Shown here: positions 4,892 through 5,203 of the stretch, in pieces | How the letters are laid out: each line of letters starts with the position of its first letter | Position numbering within the stretch: position 1 is the first letter of the stretch | Source of the DNA: UMGS1649 sp045659265 | GTDB lineage: Bacteria; Bacillota; Clostridia; TANB77; CAG-465 | Direction of reading: 5' to 3' | Assembly (NCBI GenBank): GCA_045659265.1 | Contig: JAZOWO010000103.1 | Span: forward strand, 1-5,203 | Length of the DNA: 5,203 nucleotides | The notes under the pieces: generated by a model | What the model was told of the DNA's origin: nothing | The model's input: the letters and a program-made list of their open reading frames with translations, nothing else | The model's database searches: none | Program-made: the position numbers and the translations under genes

Positions 4892-5203
4892 TAAAAGATT
4901 TCTCATATCCTCTGGTAAATCACAAGTTATTTCAACCATCTCTTTGGTAACAGGATGAATAAAACTTACCTTGTATGCGTGTAAGGCTTGTCTAGATATT
5001 AAATCTGAAGCTTGTCCATACAAAGTATCACCTAGGATGCTATGTCCTAGAAAACTAGTGTGAACACGTATTTGATGTGTTCTACCTGTTTTTAGAATAC
5101 ACTTAATTAGTGAGTAACCATCAAGTTCTTTTATTGTTTCAAAAATGGTTTCTGCATATTCACTATCTTCATCATCTGAAACACATCTTTCAATAATGCT
5201 TTC
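4886..5203 (-). CDS. RluA-family 23S rRNA/tRNA pseudouridine synthase, C-terminal part (5' end outside window)
   Basis: The open frame runs in from the right edge and ends at TAA (4886-4888), giving the last 105 residues. It is recognisable as the RluA/RluC/RluD family, which isomerises uridine to pseudouridine in structured RNA. Visible family motifs are L38-K-T-G-R-T-H-Q-I-R-V-H (38-48), L52-G-H-S-I-L-G-D-T-L-Y-G (52-63, with S where proline is commoner), and R71-Q-A-L-H-A followed by FIHPVTKE (81-88). The catalytic aspartate motif (R-L-D) and any N-terminal S4 domain lie outside the window, so the exact target RNA cannot be told; RluD-like is most likely by resemblance. mltG follows 67 bp downstream on the same strand, with no convincing terminator between them. 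Confidence 0.9.
   Translation of the reverse strand, partial: ESIIERCVSDDEDSEYAETIFETIKELDGYSLIKCILKTGRTHQIRVHTSFLGHSILGDTLYGQASDLISRQALHAYKVSFIHPVTKEMVEITCDLPEDMRNLLT

Noticed and set aside
1..5203. Defence system, prophage, mobile element or CRISPR
   Set aside because: Every open frame with real support belongs to a conserved housekeeping family, and no long repeats, spacer arrays, terminal inverted repeats or recombinase genes are present.

Overview
The window is AT-rich chromosomal DNA, and its contents point to a low-GC Gram-positive bacterium, most likely a clostridial Firmicute. The reasons are strong AGGAGG-type ribosome binding sites, a TTG start, near-consensus SigA promoters, short intergenic gaps, a YabE-like G5 protein directly before rsmA (ksgA), and an MltG-type terminase. 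A genus cannot be named from this sequence. All genes look chromosomal and housekeeping in character. I see no transposase, integrase, CRISPR array, tRNA, rRNA or phage gene.

Layout. Positions 2-847 (minus) hold htpX, an M48 membrane metallopeptidase whose last few residues lie outside the window. Positions 857-1417 (minus) hold lemA, just upstream of htpX in the same transcription unit; the htpX Shine-Dalgarno directly abuts the lemA stop codon. Positions 1418-1640 are a divergent control region. It has a perfect-consensus SigA promoter for the rightward genes, two short dyads (one over the -35 box, one at the predicted 5' end of the transcript), and a weaker leftward promoter for lemA. Positions 1641-2723 (plus) encode a membrane-anchored DUF348-G5-lytic transglycosylase protein. 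A hairpin with a T-tract (2744-2773) separates it from rsmA (2793-3656, plus), the 16S rRNA dimethyladenosine transferase. A strong bidirectional terminator (3672-3704) separates rsmA from the convergent mltG (3730-4818, minus), an endolytic transglycosylase. Positions 4886-5203 (minus) hold the C-terminal 105 residues of an RluA-family pseudouridine synthase upstream of mltG.

How the genes relate. Two themes recur: cell-envelope work (a surface lytic transglycosylase, the MltG glycan-strand terminase, and the LemA/HtpX membrane quality-control pair) and ribosome RNA modification (RsmA and an RluA-type pseudouridine synthase). The G5 protein and rsmA recall the yabE-rnmV-ksgA neighbourhood of Bacillus, but here rnmV is absent from the interval and the catalytic domain of the G5 protein is a lysozyme-like SLT domain in place of the 3D domain of YabE.

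I found no convincing evidence for an undescribed biological system. The most useful points for a second look are the G5-SLT domain swap, the dyads around the G5-SLT promoter, the hairpin wedged between that gene and the rsmA ribosome binding site, and the very short predicted leader of mltG.
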